A stretch of DNA of 64,000 bases from Chloroflexota bacterium (GCA_016213105.1 JACRBN010000004.1:1-64000), one strand, 5' to 3'. Shown: positions 17,950 through 27,231, counted from the stretch's first letter. Translations and numbers: made by a program. The notes: generated from the sequence alone by a model not told the origin.

Positions 17950-18067
17950 TACCGGTATGTCAGCAAGATCGGATTAGTTCTTCCCACAGCGTAAGGCCTG
18001 GTCTGATGGCCAGGCCTTACCTGCAATCAACGAGAGAGCCAGGCACCACCCGCCCCGGAAAATTCAA

Positions 18068-19777
18068 ATGAAATCCACCCAGCGCCGTTCATCCATTTTT
18101 TTCGATCTCCTCCTGTTTGCAGGACTGGTGGTGATTTGGATTGCCTTCGCCCCGGCCAAAGTCGGCGGGCGGGCTTCCTACATCATGGTGAATGGCATCA
18201 GCATGGAGCCCAACTACCATACCGGCGACTTGGTCATCGTCCGCACCTCAGAGACGTATCAAGTCGGGGACGTTGTGGCATATCGTGATGCTGAAATGGG
18301 ACAGTACGTCATTCATCGAATCATCGGCATCCAGCAGAGATATTTCGTAATCAAGGGCGATAACAACTCATGGATCGATGCCTACCGCCCCACCCGTGAT
18401 GAAATCGTTGGAAAACAATGGATCCACGCGCCAAAAGCAGGCAGGTTAATGATATGGCTGCGCGCACCCGTCAACATGTCGCTTACCATCGTTTTACTGG
18501 GAGGTATCCTTATGTCCAGTATGTTTACCAAACCATCGCAAAACCAAAAGGGGAAAAAACGTTCTGCACTCCGCTCCAGCAGCACGCTCGAAGGCGCATT
18601 TTACGTGCTTGGATTTTTCGCGATCGGATTCCTCGGCCTGGCCATTTTTGCCTTTACCCGCCCCACCACGCGCGCCGCGGATAACATCACCTATCAGCAG
18701 GATGGCAATTATTTTTACTCCGCGGCAGGGACACTCGGCGTCTACGATACGGATATGGTCCGCACCGGGGAACCCGTCTTCCCCAAGCTGACCTGTTTTC
18801 TCAACGTCGGATTTATCTACAACGTTCTGGGAAACCAGCTTCAGAATATCTCGGGAAGCAACCAGATGATTGCCCGTATCATGGATGCGCAAAGCGGCTG
18901 GCAGCGTACGATCCCGATGAGCGCATCCTCCACCTTTTCGGGCAATTCCTTTTTTAGCATGACCACCCTGGACCTGTGCCAGATGGAATCAATGGTGACT
19001 TTGGTGGAGACGGAAACAGGCCTGCGCGCGGGAACCTATACCATCGAAATCGTTACAAACGTCCTCATCTCCGCCAATGCCTCGGGGCAGGTCGTCACCG
19101 ATTCCTTTGATCCCGTGCTCACCTTCAGATTCGACAAGGCACACCTTTATCTTGCCGATGGCAGCGCCGAGGTCGATCCCATGCACATCATGAAACAGGG
19201 ACTGGTATCCAGTTCCAACTACGAAGCCAATACCCTGCCCATCCTGGGCTGGGAGCCCACCATCAGCTTCCTGCGTGTGTTCGCCCTGGTGGGGCTGGGC
19301 CTGGCGCTGGGCGGACTCGGGGCGATGGGTTGGTCCGTTTTCAATATGGCCCGCCAAAGCGAGGATACCCTGATTCGCCTGCGCTATGGACCGTTGCTCA
19401 TGGATGTCTACGAGCGCAGCCTGGATGGTACGCTACCGGTCATCGACGTCACCTCCATCGATGACCTGGCCAAACTGGCCGATCGGCAGAACGCGATGAT
19501 CCTGCACATGACGCTCAACTTCATGCATGCCTATATGGTTCAATGCAATGGGGCCGTTTATCGCTATGTACTTGGCAGCGGGAAGAGGGGCGTCGCTGAA
19601 CAGGATGCGGGCAGCCATGAAATATTAGGCTTCATCGCCAGGGGCGGGGAATATCGCCAGGAATCCCAGCGCCCCATCCAACGGGAAGCGGTGGCGGACG
19701 TGATCGATATGGAGCAGGCTGCGCCCGCAAACGCCGCCCCTGTGGAGACTCAGGTCTTGAGGAGGATAAAGATTTGA
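18068..19777 (+). CDS. SipW/ER-type signal peptidase I with long DUF5305-like extension
   Basis: A 569-residue membrane protein. After a TM helix (about 11-28), the S26 core carries the nucleophile Ser45 in NGISMEPNYHTGDLV and His83 in YVIHRIIGI, in place of the lysine used by ordinary bacterial signal peptidases; KGDNNSW is the third motif. This Ser-His type is known from SipW, archaea and the ER. A second TM helix (about 137-155) and a third (about 180-198) lead to an outer beta-rich region resembling DUF5305, a further TM near 400-425, and a cytoplasmic tail. Ordinary enzymes have about 180 residues. It lies between two small secreted proteins in the c-di-GMP riboswitch operon and probably matures them. 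Confidence 0.88.
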   Translation: MKSTQRRSSIFFDLLLFAGLVVIWIAFAPAKVGGRASYIMVNGISMEPNYHTGDLVIVRTSETYQVGDVVAYRDAEMGQYVIHRIIGIQQRYFVIKGDNNSWIDAYRPTRDEIVGKQWIHAPKAGRLMIWLRAPVNMSLTIVLLGGILMSSMFTKPSQNQKGKKRSALRSSSTLEGAFYVLGFFAIGFLGLAIFAFTRPTTRAADNITYQQDGNYFYSAAGTLGVYDTDMVRTGEPVFPKLTCFLNVGFIYNVLGNQLQNISGSNQMIARIMDAQSGWQRTIPMSASSTFSGNSFFSMTTLDLCQMESMVTLVETETGLRAGTYTIEIVTNVLISANASGQVVTDSFDPVLTFRFDKAHLYLADGSAEVDPMHIMKQGLVSSSNYEANTLPILGWEPTISFLRVFALVGLGLALGGLGAMGWSVFNMARQSEDTLIRLRYGPLLMDVYERSLDGTLPVIDVTSIDDLAKLADRQNAMILHMTLNFMHAYMVQCNGAVYRYVLGSGKRGVAEQDAGSHEILGFIARGGEYRQESQRPIQREAVADVIDMEQAAPANAAPVETQVLRRIKI

Positions 19778-20166
19778 GAATGCCCTTTCCGCTAAAGTTC
19801 GTGATTTTTGGATTGTTCGCGTTGATCGCCGTGAGCACAGCCACTGCCTTCGCGGCGGGGATCGCAGCCCCGGACTCGAACGTCGGCAGAAAATCCCTGG
19901 CAGTCACGGCTGAAGACATTAAGCCCTCCGCCTGCAACGAAATAGCGCTGACGCAGATCATCAGCGGCTCCGGGACGTTGAACGGCACCAGCGGAAATGA
20001 CCTGATCATTGGAAGTTCGGGCGACGACATCATCGACGGCATGGGCGGGGATGACTGCATCCTCGCTGGCAGCGGTGACGATTCCCTGGCCGGGAATGAG
20101 GGCGCCGATATTTGTCTTGGCGGCCCGGGAAGTGATACGTATACCAGTTGCGAATACGAAGAATAA
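19774..20166 (+). CDS. Secreted RTX-type calcium-binding repeat protein
   Basis: A 130-residue exported protein. The start is a TTG at 19774 overlapping the signal-peptidase stop, with GGAGG eight bases upstream; an ATG at 19780 is the alternative. The signal segment ends STATAFAAGIAAPDSNVG, closely like that of the protein at 17548. The C-terminal half has RTX nonapeptide-like repeats (GTSGNDLIIGSSGDDIIDGM, GGDDCILAGSGDDSLAG), which bind calcium in a beta-roll. A terminal DTYTSCE is typical of short RTX modules. It is the last gene of the riboswitch operon and may be a surface or matrix component. Confidence 0.8.
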   Translation: MRMPFPLKFVIFGLFALIAVSTATAFAAGIAAPDSNVGRKSLAVTAEDIKPSACNEIALTQIISGSGTLNGTSGNDLIIGSSGDDIIDGMGGDDCILAGSGDDSLAGNEGADICLGGPGSDTYTSCEYEE

Positions 20167-20191
20167 CAAAATGGGGGGAAGTACTGGCGTA

Positions 20192-20217
20192 CGGGCGGGC
20201 CTGGCCAGGTCCGCCCG
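20192..20217 (+). terminator. Terminator of the riboswitch operon
   Basis: CGGGCGGGCCTGG pairs with CCAGGTCCGCCCG with no loop beyond the central bases, followed by GTTCTTAT. It lies 26 bases after the RTX gene. The rest of the gap up to 20399 shows no convincing gene. Confidence 0.7.
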
Positions 20218-20399
20218 GTTCTTATGGGATCTTCCTGGCAGCTACATCGAGGGCAGCTTGACGCCCAACTGGCCGAAGATGGGCATCCAGCCCGCGCCCT
20301 TGCTGGACGGCCCACTCCCTGACTTTGCCAGTCTGCACGACAAGGTGTCCGTGTGCAGGCAGAGAGAGTATCTTCGACCCTGAAGAAGCGACTGGCTTA

Positions 20400-20777
20400 T
20401 CACTGGATTGGTTCGAAAGTCCCGTCGAGATGCAGATAGAAGGTCTCCACCTTCAAATGCGGGAACAGGGCTTTGATCTTCGTGCGCGCGTCCGTCAGAT
20501 CGTGTTTGTGACGTTTGTATGTCCCTTCGCGGCCATAGGCGCGGCAGTCCTCGTGGTTGATCAGGCAGACCGTGTCGATGCTGTGAATTTGAACGGCAAG
20601 CTGCACATACTTCAGGACCATCTCGTAATCATGCACGCCGCCCGCCAGGGAGATGATGTCGAAGTTGTCATACCCAAAGCGGACCGTGATCCACGGCTGG
20701 AGGAATTTTTGCAGGCGGTAGTCCATGCAATGGACTACGAGGGCGCCACAGTGGATGATGGGTTTTCGGGGTGGCAT
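20400..20777 (-). CDS. Minimal beta-class carbonic anhydrase-like protein
   Basis: A 125-residue protein carrying the zinc ligands of beta-carbonic anhydrases: Cys17 with the Asp19-Arg21 dyad in HCMDYRLQ, and His75 and Cys78 in NHEDCRAYG. ISLAGGVHD matches the family's SLAGG-type segment. It would interconvert CO2 and bicarbonate, but it is much shorter than most family members (about 200 residues) and may have another role. The ATG at 20777 has AGAGGAGA upstream. A longer frame to 20879 only reads through a REP-like repeat and should not be used. Confidence 0.78.
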   Translation of the reverse strand: MPPRKPIIHCGALVVHCMDYRLQKFLQPWITVRFGYDNFDIISLAGGVHDYEMVLKYVQLAVQIHSIDTVCLINHEDCRAYGREGTYKRHKHDLTDARTKIKALFPHLKVETFYLHLDGTFEPIQ

Positions 20778-20817
20778 GTCTCTCTCCTCTAAAGTTATCA
20801 AGCGGGAAATAAAAAAC

Positions 20818-20849
20818 GAGGAGGTTGCTTCATCGGCTTCGCCTCCTCG
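20818..20849 (-). repeat. REP-like hairpin, possible terminator
   Basis: CGAGGAGG pairs with CCTCCTCG around a GAAGCCGATGAAGC-type centre, a widespread bacterial interspersed repeat. On the minus strand a T-rich stretch follows, so it could end the dihydropyrimidinase transcript. Confidence 0.65.
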
Positions 20850-20865
20850 CAACGACATATACGAG

Positions 20866-22281
20866 CTATACCACTTCACCCTGACCGCGCTTGAGGAATT
20901 TTCCGCCGCCGCGTTTGCCGAGCCACTGTTCGCCGTCGACGATCATCTGTCCGCGCAGGAAGACCTTTTCGGGGTAGCCGACCAAGTCCCAACCTTCGTA
21001 CAGGTTGTAATCGGTGCGCTGGTGCGACAGGGCCACGCCGTATTTGACCCGCTTCTCGGGGTCCCAGATGACGATGTCCGCATCGGCACCGGGGACGAGC
21101 GCGCCCTTGCGCGGGTACAGGCCGAAAATTTTGGCGGGATTGGTGCTCATGTAAGCCACGAACTGATTGGGCGTGATCTTCCCCGTGCGGACGCCATGTG
21201 TCCACAGCACGGGCATGCGGTCCTGGATGCCTGGCAGGCCATTGGGGATTTTGGTGAAGTCGTCCCGGCCCAACTCCTTGCCTGGGATGGCGACCTGCTG
21301 CCCCTCATAGACGATGGGACGGGTTCCGTCAAAGAAGAAGGGACAGTGGTCCGTGCCGATGGTTTGCAGGACGCCCTCCGAGATCCCCTCCCAGATGCGG
21401 GCGTTGTCGGCCTTCGAGCGCATCGGCGGCGAGCAGATCCACTTGGCGCCATCGGGACGGCGCAGATCATCGACCGAGAAGAACAGATAGGGCGGACAGG
21501 TCTCGCCCATGACGGGCACGCCGCGCTCGCGGGCGTACTTGAGCATGTCCACTTCACCCGCCATGTTCATGTGGACGATGTAGACAGGCGCGTCTGCGGT
21601 CTCGGCCATGGCAGCCATGCGCAACGTCGCTTCGACCGCGCCCCACCCGGGACGGGTCAGCGCGTGGTATTCGGGCGTGGTGTGTCCGGCCGCGAGAGCT
21701 TCAGGGATGAGCGTGTCGATCACGTCGCCGTTCTCGCAGTGCGCCATGACCAGCATGCCGTTGTCTTTGGCAACGCGCAGGGCGCGGAAGATGCCGCCAT
21801 CATCCAGGCGCAGGCGCCCGTTGTAGGCGGTGAAGACCTTGAGCGTGGTGATGCCCATCTCGACCAGAGAGGGAATTTCCCTGGCAATCTGGTCGTCGAA
21901 GTGGGTCAGGTTCATGTGGAAGGAATAATCGATGGCCGCCTTCTGCGCCATCTCCATCCACACGTCGACCGAATACTTGAAGCCTTTTAATTCCTGAACC
22001 ACGAAGTCCATGGCGGTGGTCGTGCCGCCAAAGGCCGCGGCCTTGTGGCCCGTATAGTGATCGTCGGATGAGACCGTGCCAAACATTGGCAGGTCGAGGT
22101 GAACGTGCGGATCGATGCCGCCCGGCAGGATCAGCCTTCCCGTGGCATCCACCACTTTGGCGGAGCCAGGCTCAATGTCCACGCCGATCTGGGCGATGGT
22201 TTCGTCTTCGATCAGGATATCCGCTTTAAAGGTATCTGCGGCAGTGATCAGAGTCCCATTTTTGATCAAGATGCTGGTCAT
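20866..22281 (-). CDS. Dihydropyrimidinase / D-hydantoinase family amidohydrolase
   Basis: A cytosolic metal-dependent amidohydrolase opening cyclic ureides such as dihydropyrimidines or hydantoins. From the ATG at 22281 it has 471 residues, normal for the family. Metal ligands are His59 and His61 in GGIDPHVHLD, the carbamylated lysine in TTLKVFTAYNGRLR, later histidines in MAHCENGD and VYIVHMNMAGEV, and Asp in IGTDHCPFF. AGGAG lies eight bases upstream. The gene begins 11 bases after the helicase stop codon. No other pyrimidine-degradation gene is adjacent, so substrate is open. Confidence 0.9.
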   Translation of the reverse strand: MTSILIKNGTLITAADTFKADILIEDETIAQIGVDIEPGSAKVVDATGRLILPGGIDPHVHLDLPMFGTVSSDDHYTGHKAAAFGGTTTAMDFVVQELKGFKYSVDVWMEMAQKAAIDYSFHMNLTHFDDQIAREIPSLVEMGITTLKVFTAYNGRLRLDDGGIFRALRVAKDNGMLVMAHCENGDVIDTLIPEALAAGHTTPEYHALTRPGWGAVEATLRMAAMAETADAPVYIVHMNMAGEVDMLKYARERGVPVMGETCPPYLFFSVDDLRRPDGAKWICSPPMRSKADNARIWEGISEGVLQTIGTDHCPFFFDGTRPIVYEGQQVAIPGKELGRDDFTKIPNGLPGIQDRMPVLWTHGVRTGKITPNQFVAYMSTNPAKIFGLYPRKGALVPGADADIVIWDPEKRVKYGVALSHQRTDYNLYEGWDLVGYPEKVFLRGQMIVDGEQWLGKRGGGKFLKRGQGEVV

Positions 22282-22292
22282 ATCCAATGCTC

Positions 22293-25200
22293 CTATTTCC
22301 AAATTTCGAAGGCCATTTGTTTGACTTTGGGGCGGCGCTGGGCGCGGGCAGATAGTAACACGGCGCGGCCCGCCTGGGAACGGGTGAAAACGATCTCCCC
22401 ACCACCGACATATTTCTGCCAGAAATGCGCGAACTGTTCGACCCGCTCCTTGCGCGAGGCGAGAATCTTCGGCACGGGATGATACGCGGGCGGATACATG
22501 CCTGTGTTTCGAATCCACATGCGCAGGGGCAGCCAGAAGGCGCGCAGGGCTAGGTTGGGCAGGCGGTCTTCGGTGCGCTGGATGAGGTAGCGTTGATCGA
22601 CGACGGGCGCGAAGATTTCCTCGTAGGCGCTGATGAAGGTGGCGGCATCCTCAGGGGAGGCATAATCGAGCATCACGTCGTAGGTGTGGGCTTCGGTCTC
22701 GATCACGCGAACGTAATCGGGGCTGAGGTTGCGGCTGATGAGATTCTCGGCGCGCAGGGTTTCCACCAGGGCACGCGCCACATCGAACAGGATCGCATCG
22801 GGGATTTGTTCGGTGAATAGTTTTTTGAGCAGGAGGTAAATCTGACGCAGGTTGAGCAAAAGGACTGCGCCAAAAACCACAGCCATCAGGCCCAGGCCGC
22901 ACAACAGCATGAATACAGAACCTGAAAAAATCAAGGACAGGACTGGGCGGGAGAAGTAGATCAGGGCCAATACTCCGGTCTGGATGAGCGCAAAGAGCAC
23001 CCGCAGGGCCAGGGCCTTGACCGTATTTTGCAACGTGAAGGCTGTGCGGATTTTCAAGTCGCGCGCGTTTATGGATGTGGCGCGATAGGCAAAGTTGCTG
23101 TAATCCTCCCCGATGCCCCACAGGTCGTAGACCTGGTCGCGGTAATGTACCTGCTGGATCATGAAGCGGTTATGCTTTCCAAAATCAATACGCTTCAAAT
23201 CGCCCTGCTGATTAAGCCAGTCCTGCACCAGGTATGGATTAACGTGTTGGATTCCTTTGACAATGCTGCCACGCCCAGCGAGATTTATATTTCCAACAGA
23301 CGGCAGGGCGGATTTGACATTTGAAGGAAGCACCGGTTGAGCGGAACCAACCAGCAAGTCGGTCAAGCTGCTCTGCACCACCAGACCCCAGTATTGCTGG
23401 TGGCGCTTGATAAAGCGGTTGAAATCCACATCGCCGCGGTCAAATTCCTTGGCGACGCAGATCACGTCCCAGTTGTGGGCGACCTTGCGCTTCCAGTTCG
23501 GGTCGAGGCGGATGGTGCGTCCGCGCAATTGCTGAACGGAGGTGTTGGTGGTCACGCTGGTCAGGTCGATGAGTGTGTTGAGCGAGAGCGAGTCCCAGCC
23601 CTCGCCGAAGATGCCGCGCGTGCCGACCATGCACTGGATCAGGCCGCGGTCGAAGAGCGACGTCAACATGCGGACGTAGGTGCGCGGCGACCAGTCCCTG
23701 CCTTCGCCAAGCACTTCGACGATGGCGTGATCCCGAGTCGCTTTGGCGCTGCAGGCTGCCTTGAGCTTTTGCTGCTGCAAATACGTGTCGAACTCACGCA
23801 GGAGAACTTCCTGCGCAGAAGCGGGAATCATCAACGATTTGCCTGTGATCAAAACGGGATTCAGGTGCCTGACGTCGGCATGTGAGACCAGCAGACGAAA
23901 GGCACGGATGGCGCTGCCTGCATCCGAATCCAGCACACCCTTCAGGCGTGGCACGCCTGTCCCAACCTGCTCGAAGTCCGTGACGACGATGGCGCGCAGT
24001 TGAGCGCCCAGCGCCCTGGATTCCACTTCGAGGATGTGGGCGACAGCGTGATCCTTGGATTCGGAGAAGGTCAACACCAGGTCACCAGGCGAGCGGCTCT
24101 GGCTGATGCCGCGCTCGGTCAGGGTCAAGCCAAAGGGCAGGAGCACTTTGCGAAGGCGCTTCAACGTCTCATGGTCGGCTTCATCCGCGCTGGTCTTGAG
24201 GATGTCCAGTCCATAGCGTTCGAGCAGATGGATCCAATCCTCCATCTGGATGGGGTCGGTCGCTTCGACAGGCATGAGCAGATTCTTTGGAAGCGGTACC
24301 TGGTTCGCATTCAAGAAACGGACGGCGGCCAGTGTGAGCAGCGGGGATTCATCCCAGTAGTTTTGCCAGACGGAACTCGGATCGGCGGCATCCGCAGGGA
24401 TGCGAACCAGTCCCTGAACCCAATCGCGAAAGCGGGCGTCCCCCGTCAATGAAGCAATCGCCTCCTGAAACTCGGCCTGAATCTGCTTGAGATACTGCGT
24501 TTCGCGCGGCGTCGGCTTGACGATGTAGGCCAGGTCGCGATAGGGCGCGAGGTCACCTTCCTTGACCACGGCGGGCGTGGGGATCTCGAAGTCCACGTCC
24601 CCGAGCAAGCTGGTGTAGTTTTCGTATTCGGCGTCCGTTTCAGGACTGGGCAGAGTGGCGGTCAGACCGATGATGCGCGGTTCCTGAATTTTACTGACCA
24701 GGTACCGCAGCACGATGGCCCAGTAATCCAGCAGGTGATGGCACTCGTCCAACACCACGGTGCGGACGCCGTAAGCCACCAGGTCATCGATCAACTGGAT
24801 GGCGTTCGGGTGGAGGAAACGCGCGATATCGGCATCAGGCTCGAGCAGGAGTTTTTTTCTGACACGGCCCATGAAGCGCAGCACTTCCTTTTGGTATTCC
24901 TTCGGGTTATTCTGCTCCAAAGCGTCGAGGCGCGCCTGGGCGGCGGGTAAATCCGCAGCCTGCCCATCCTGGACAAGATTTTCCTTCCACAACAGCAGGG
25001 CTGCTTCCCTGAGGTATTCACGCGCCTGCGTGGGCGTGGAAATGAGCTGGTAGGTGAAGATGTGGATCGGCGCGCGGCGGTCGGCATCCATGCTGGCGAA
25101 CTGGGACGCCTCCAGCGCAGGATCGAGGAACATGCTCACCTTCTCGCTCCACTGGGCCTGGATGGTGGTCGTGGGCGTGAAAACCACGGCAGGCGACCCA

Positions 25201-25355
25201 AACTGACGGATCAACTCGAGGCCGATGATGGTCTTGCCCGCCCCGGGTGGCGCGACGAGATGATGTTTGTGATCCTTTTGCTGGACAACGATCTGCTCCA
25301 GGATCATGCGCTGATATTTTCGAAATGGCTGGCGGAATGAAAACTGCTCGAACAA
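22293..25355 (-). CDS. SF2 DEAD/DEAH-type helicase with C-terminal membrane segments
   Basis: A 1,020-residue protein. The helicase core has Q-motif-like FRKYQRMILE, Walker A APPGAGKT (35-42), motif II DECH near residue 204, motif III LTATLP, and a second RecA domain with GRTIRLDP-type motif VI. FGEGWDSLSLNTLIDL is typical of restriction-type SF2 helicases. Unusually, two to three strong hydrophobic helices lie near residues 780-847 (for example LALRVLFALIQTGVLALIYF), followed by about 170 soluble residues. Helicases are normally soluble, so this may be a membrane-tethered nucleic acid motor, possibly in defence or DNA uptake (inference). It lies between an SLC13 transporter and a dihydropyrimidinase with gaps of 11-19 bases. 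Confidence 0.82.
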   Translation of the reverse strand: MFEQFSFRQPFRKYQRMILEQIVVQQKDHKHHLVAPPGAGKTIIGLELIRQFGSPAVVFTPTTTIQAQWSEKVSMFLDPALEASQFASMDADRRAPIHIFTYQLISTPTQAREYLREAALLLWKENLVQDGQAADLPAAQARLDALEQNNPKEYQKEVLRFMGRVRKKLLLEPDADIARFLHPNAIQLIDDLVAYGVRTVVLDECHHLLDYWAIVLRYLVSKIQEPRIIGLTATLPSPETDAEYENYTSLLGDVDFEIPTPAVVKEGDLAPYRDLAYIVKPTPRETQYLKQIQAEFQEAIASLTGDARFRDWVQGLVRIPADAADPSSVWQNYWDESPLLTLAAVRFLNANQVPLPKNLLMPVEATDPIQMEDWIHLLERYGLDILKTSADEADHETLKRLRKVLLPFGLTLTERGISQSRSPGDLVLTFSESKDHAVAHILEVESRALGAQLRAIVVTDFEQVGTGVPRLKGVLDSDAGSAIRAFRLLVSHADVRHLNPVLITGKSLMIPASAQEVLLREFDTYLQQQKLKAACSAKATRDHAIVEVLGEGRDWSPRTYVRMLTSLFDRGLIQCMVGTRGIFGEGWDSLSLNTLIDLTSVTTNTSVQQLRGRTIRLDPNWKRKVAHNWDVICVAKEFDRGDVDFNRFIKRHQQYWGLVVQSSLTDLLVGSAQPVLPSNVKSALPSVGNINLAGRGSIVKGIQHVNPYLVQDWLNQQGDLKRIDFGKHNRFMIQQVHYRDQVYDLWGIGEDYSNFAYRATSINARDLKIRTAFTLQNTVKALALRVLFALIQTGVLALIYFSRPVLSLIFSGSVFMLLCGLGLMAVVFGAVLLLNLRQIYLLLKKLFTEQIPDAILFDVARALVETLRAENLISRNLSPDYVRVIETEAHTYDVMLDYASPEDAATFISAYEEIFAPVVDQRYLIQRTEDRLPNLALRAFWLPLRMWIRNTGMYPPAYHPVPKILASRKERVEQFAHFWQKYVGGGEIVFTRSQAGRAVLLSARAQRRPKVKQMAFEIWK

Positions 25356-25374
25356 GGCGGCTGTGCTCCAGGCG

Positions 25375-27207
25375 TTATAAGTTCCAGAACAATATCATAC
25401 CAGCCAGCATCGCCAGGAATACAACTGCCATCAGTCCCAGGCCCACGCGCAGGAAATCGCTGAAGCGGTAATTGCCGGGACTCATCATGATCACGTTGAC
25501 GGGATGTGCAAACGGCGTGAGGAAGGAGGCCGAACAGCCCAGGGCAGTGGCAACCGCAATCGCCTGCGGATTCACGCCGAGGTGGATGGCCGCGCTGATG
25601 GCAATCGGCCCGACGATGAAGGCGCTGGACTGGCTGCCCATCCACTGGGTCAGCAGCGCCGAGAACAGGAAGGAGGCGGCGGCCAGTCCCAAAGGTCCGT
25701 GGTTGCCGACCACCTCCAGCGCATTGCGCCCAATCAGGGCCGCCAGGCCCGTGTTGACCATGCCGAGCGAAGCCACATACATACCCGCGATAAAAAAGAT
25801 CACCTGCCATTCGACCGAGCGATAGGCCTCCTGCATGGGCAACAGCCCAAGCAAAAGAGTCAGCACAGCCGCCGACAAAATGGACAGATACACGGGCAGG
25901 CCCAACAACGATGCGATGATCGCGCCGATGAAGATCAGCACGCTGGCCAGCGCCCGCTTGCGCGGAATGGCGCGCGCGGCAGGCACGGGTTCAAGGATGA
26001 TCACGTCGGGATTGAGGCGCAGGTCGCGCAGGCGCTCCGAGGGGCCGAGCATCAGCAGCGAGTCGCCCAGTTCCAACGGCATGTCACCCACGTCGGTGCG
26101 GTAACTGCGCCCACGGCGCATCAGGGCCACCACGGTGAAGCCATACTTGCGGCGGAAGTTCATCTGCTTGATGGTCTTGCCCACATAGGCCGAATGTGGT
26201 TCGAGGATCAACTCCAGCAGGGTCACATCGAACGCGCTGATGGAGCGCGAGTCGCGTCCGACCTCGAAGCCAAGCTCGGTCAACTGCACGACGCGGTCTT
26301 CGCGGCCCACCAGAAGCAGCACGTCATTGGCTTGCAAGGTTTCCGTGGCCTCGGGGGTAAAGATCGTCTGGCGTTTGCGCAGGATGGCGATCACCGCCAG
26401 CCCAAAGCGCTCCCCCACCCGCGCCTGCTTCAACGTCCTGCCGCAATATTCGGAAGTCGACAGGATGTGCGCCTCCCACAGGCGCTCGCCCAGCGCGTAC
26501 AGATTCTCCAACTCGTCGCTGCCGCGCCGCGCCAAAGTTTGTTCGGGGCCAGGGTCGCGGTTGGGAAGCAGGCGGCTGCCCAACACGGCCAGGTATACGA
26601 TGCCCGCCACGGCGGCCAATCCGCCCACGGGCGCAAAGGACAACACGCCCAGCGGAGCCTGCGGCGGCTCGGCGCTGGTCAACAGGTTGCTCAACACGAT
26701 ATTGGCCGTGGTAAAGTAGGTCGCCATGCCGCCCAGGGCCGTCCCAAAGGCAATCGGGATGAGCAGCTTGCTCGGGCGGATTTTCGACTTGCGCGCCACC
26801 TGAATGGCGCTCGGTAGGAGCAAGGCCCCCACAGCTACATTGTTCATCAACAGGGAAAGCATGGCCGAGGCAAAGGTGAACAGGAAGATCAAGCGCATCT
26901 CTGACCCCGCGCCCGCCGCGGCGAGGCGCTGCCCGAGCCAAAGCATCACGCCGTTGGCCGAAAGCGCCTGGGTCAGCACGAACAGTCCGATCAGGGTCAT
27001 CACGACTGGCTGGCTGAAGCCCGAGATCACGAGGATGGTTTGCTGTGGGGCATGCGCATCTCCCAACACGGCCAGGCCGAAGTATTGTCCCAGTCCCAGC
27101 ATCACCAGCATGAACAGCGCAGCCAGGTCCACCCGCCAGCGGCCAAGGGCAACCAGCAGGAGCGGGATGGTGATCACGGCGGCGACGAAGAGCATGGGGA
27201 TAGTCAT
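25375..27207 (-). CDS. SLC13/DASS-type permease with two RCK-C (TrkA-C) domains
   Basis: A 610-residue inner-membrane transporter. Hydrophobic helices fill about residues 1-195 and 400-610. Between them lie two TrkA-C-like soluble modules (about 215-300 and 305-390), each with the ILRKRQTIFTPEATETLQANDVLLLVG type pattern. This architecture is common in bacterial SLC13-like permeases for sulfate or dicarboxylates; substrate is not predictable. FLTPFAHPVNVIMMSPGNY near the end matches the family SNT-like second half. The helicase gene starts 19 bases after its stop. Confidence 0.85.
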   Translation of the reverse strand: MTIPMLFVAAVITIPLLLVALGRWRVDLAALFMLVMLGLGQYFGLAVLGDAHAPQQTILVISGFSQPVVMTLIGLFVLTQALSANGVMLWLGQRLAAAGAGSEMRLIFLFTFASAMLSLLMNNVAVGALLLPSAIQVARKSKIRPSKLLIPIAFGTALGGMATYFTTANIVLSNLLTSAEPPQAPLGVLSFAPVGGLAAVAGIVYLAVLGSRLLPNRDPGPEQTLARRGSDELENLYALGERLWEAHILSTSEYCGRTLKQARVGERFGLAVIAILRKRQTIFTPEATETLQANDVLLLVGREDRVVQLTELGFEVGRDSRSISAFDVTLLELILEPHSAYVGKTIKQMNFRRKYGFTVVALMRRGRSYRTDVGDMPLELGDSLLMLGPSERLRDLRLNPDVIILEPVPAARAIPRKRALASVLIFIGAIIASLLGLPVYLSILSAAVLTLLLGLLPMQEAYRSVEWQVIFFIAGMYVASLGMVNTGLAALIGRNALEVVGNHGPLGLAAASFLFSALLTQWMGSQSSAFIVGPIAISAAIHLGVNPQAIAVATALGCSASFLTPFAHPVNVIMMSPGNYRFSDFLRVGLGLMAVVFLAMLAGMILFWNL

Positions 27208-27231
27208 GAGGGTTCTGAGGTCTCTGAAGGA

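Noticed and set aside
20221-20399. Minus-strand fragment resembling a protein tail (PSSKGAGWMPIFGQLGVKL)
   Set aside because: It has no start, no family match that I recognise and is only about 30 codons; not enough to call a pseudogene.
20777-20879. Longer N-terminus for the carbonic anhydrase gene
   Set aside because: The extension (SLRGGEADEATSSFF) is the translation of a REP-like repeat and lacks a ribosome-binding site, while the ATG at 20777 has a good one.
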